A DNA stretch of 5,317 nucleotides from JBCCTX01 sp964468435. Its GTDB lineage: Bacteria; Bacteroidota; Bacteroidia; J057. Both the position numbers and the translations under genes were made by a program. The stretch is taken from contig CAYXVE010000114.1 of NCBI GenBank assembly GCA_964468435.1, positions 1-5,317 on the forward strand, given 5' to 3'. Below the pieces are notes generated by a model. It was not told the origin of the DNA. It saw only the letters and a program-made list of their open reading frames with translations, and made no database searches. This document shows positions 5,093 to 5,317 of the stretch, piece by piece. How positions within the stretch are numbered: the first letter of the stretch is position 1; every line of letters starts with the position of its first letter.

Positions 5093-5241
5093 CAGAATGA
5101 ATTAGACTTTTTTGCTTTTACAGGAAAGACAGGCTCTGTGATATGGAACTTCTTGCATGAATACAAAATTATCAATGTAGGTGGAGCCAATAATTTTTCG
5201 GCTATCAGATTATCTCCTTATGTAAGCATTCTGGCATACCT
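5093..5241 (+). pseudogene. Decayed internal fragment of the DUF1624 acyltransferase
   Basis: The translation QNELDFFAFTGKTGSVIWNF then LHEYKIINVGGA aligns with residues 159-190 of the intact acyltransferase (HNALDHFSFTGETGSVIWTF...). After that a one-base deletion (about 5190-5203) shifts the frame, and nucleotide similarity continues through CTATCAGATTAT (compare ATATCAGATTAT at 1943-1954). It then fades, with small gaps, to about 5241. There is no start, and the N-terminal 158 codons and most of the C-terminal half are missing. Differences from the parent are frequent, so this is an old remnant. It sits directly after the copy B palindrome, showing that a deletion of about 1.5 kb removed the dehalogenase and the 5' part of this gene. 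Confidence 0.85.
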
Positions 5242-5250
5242 TTCAGGCGG

Positions 5251-5317
5251 TTAGTAGTCTTTTTTTCTCAGAAAATACTCAGCAATTGATTCCAGGCGAG
5301 CAAGACGCTGACCTTTA
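5251..5317 (-). CDS. C-terminus of an unidentified protein (partial, enters from the right)
   Basis: Read leftwards, the last 21 codons before a TAA stop (5251-5253) end in LARLESIAEYFLRKKDY. This is a charged amphipathic helix that looks like a natural protein C-terminus and unlike the neighbouring remnant. Too little is visible to name a family. If real, it marks the right-hand limit of the duplicated segment, since similarity to the acyltransferase stops about ten bases before its stop codon. Confidence 0.45.
   Translation of the reverse strand, partial: KGQRLARLESIAEYFLRKKDY

Noticed and set aside
1..5241. Insertion sequence or composite transposon bounded by the direct repeats
   Set aside because: No transposase, terminal inverted repeats or target-site duplications are seen, and the repeats contain ordinary gene starts and control DNA.
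1..5317. CRISPR array, tRNA, rRNA, riboswitch or phage-defence cassette
   Set aside because: No regularly spaced repeats, cloverleaf, conserved rRNA stretches, riboswitch cores or defence-protein motifs were found on either strand by eye.

Overview
The window looks like chromosomal DNA of a Bacteroidota bacterium, probably of a Cytophagales- or Saprospirales-like lineage. The grounds are DUF1080 (3-keto-disaccharide hydrolase-like) secreted proteins with the GCMDPxAxNYKS tail typical of that phylum, a DUF1624-type membrane acyltransferase, weak or absent Shine-Dalgarno sequences, and promoter-like TAnnTTTG boxes. This assignment rests on family knowledge and is not proven by the sequence.

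Layout. At the left edge the 5' end of a DUF1080 gene (copy A) reads leftwards. A divergent control region follows, with a TetR-type palindrome. Reading rightwards are an intact subfamily-II haloalkane dehalogenase, a control region with two palindromes, a DUF1624/HGSNAT-like membrane acyltransferase, and a small unknown ORF coupled to it by an ATGA overlap and ending in a hairpin. A second rightward unit has its own candidate promoter. It encodes a secreted amicyanin-like cupredoxin and, again with an ATGA overlap, the N-terminal part of an outer-membrane porin-like protein. The porin stops being porin near 4112, where it runs tail-to-tail into a nearly complete second DUF1080 gene (copy B, minus strand). 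To the right of copy B, the upstream region of copy A recurs in diverged form. It is joined at the palindrome to a decayed internal piece of the acyltransferase gene. The last 67 bases are the C-terminus of an unrelated minus-strand gene.

Interpretation. The order DUF1080 - control region - acyltransferase occurs twice in direct orientation, once complete and once with about 1.5 kb deleted and a frameshift. This is best explained by an old segmental (tandem) duplication whose second copy decayed. The porin/DUF1080 junction would be the duplication breakpoint. The window's left edge coincides with the limit of an exact 55-base repeat (1-55 = 4804-4858), which looks like an assembly-graph contig end, so the long-range structure should be confirmed with long reads.

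I see no CRISPR array, transposase, tRNA, rRNA or recognisable defence system. The most unusual content is the duplication/decay structure, the palindrome kept in both copies, and the coupled cupredoxin-porin pair. The dehalogenase looks catalytically competent. Whether it works with the DUF1080 protein or the acyltransferase cannot be told from sequence.
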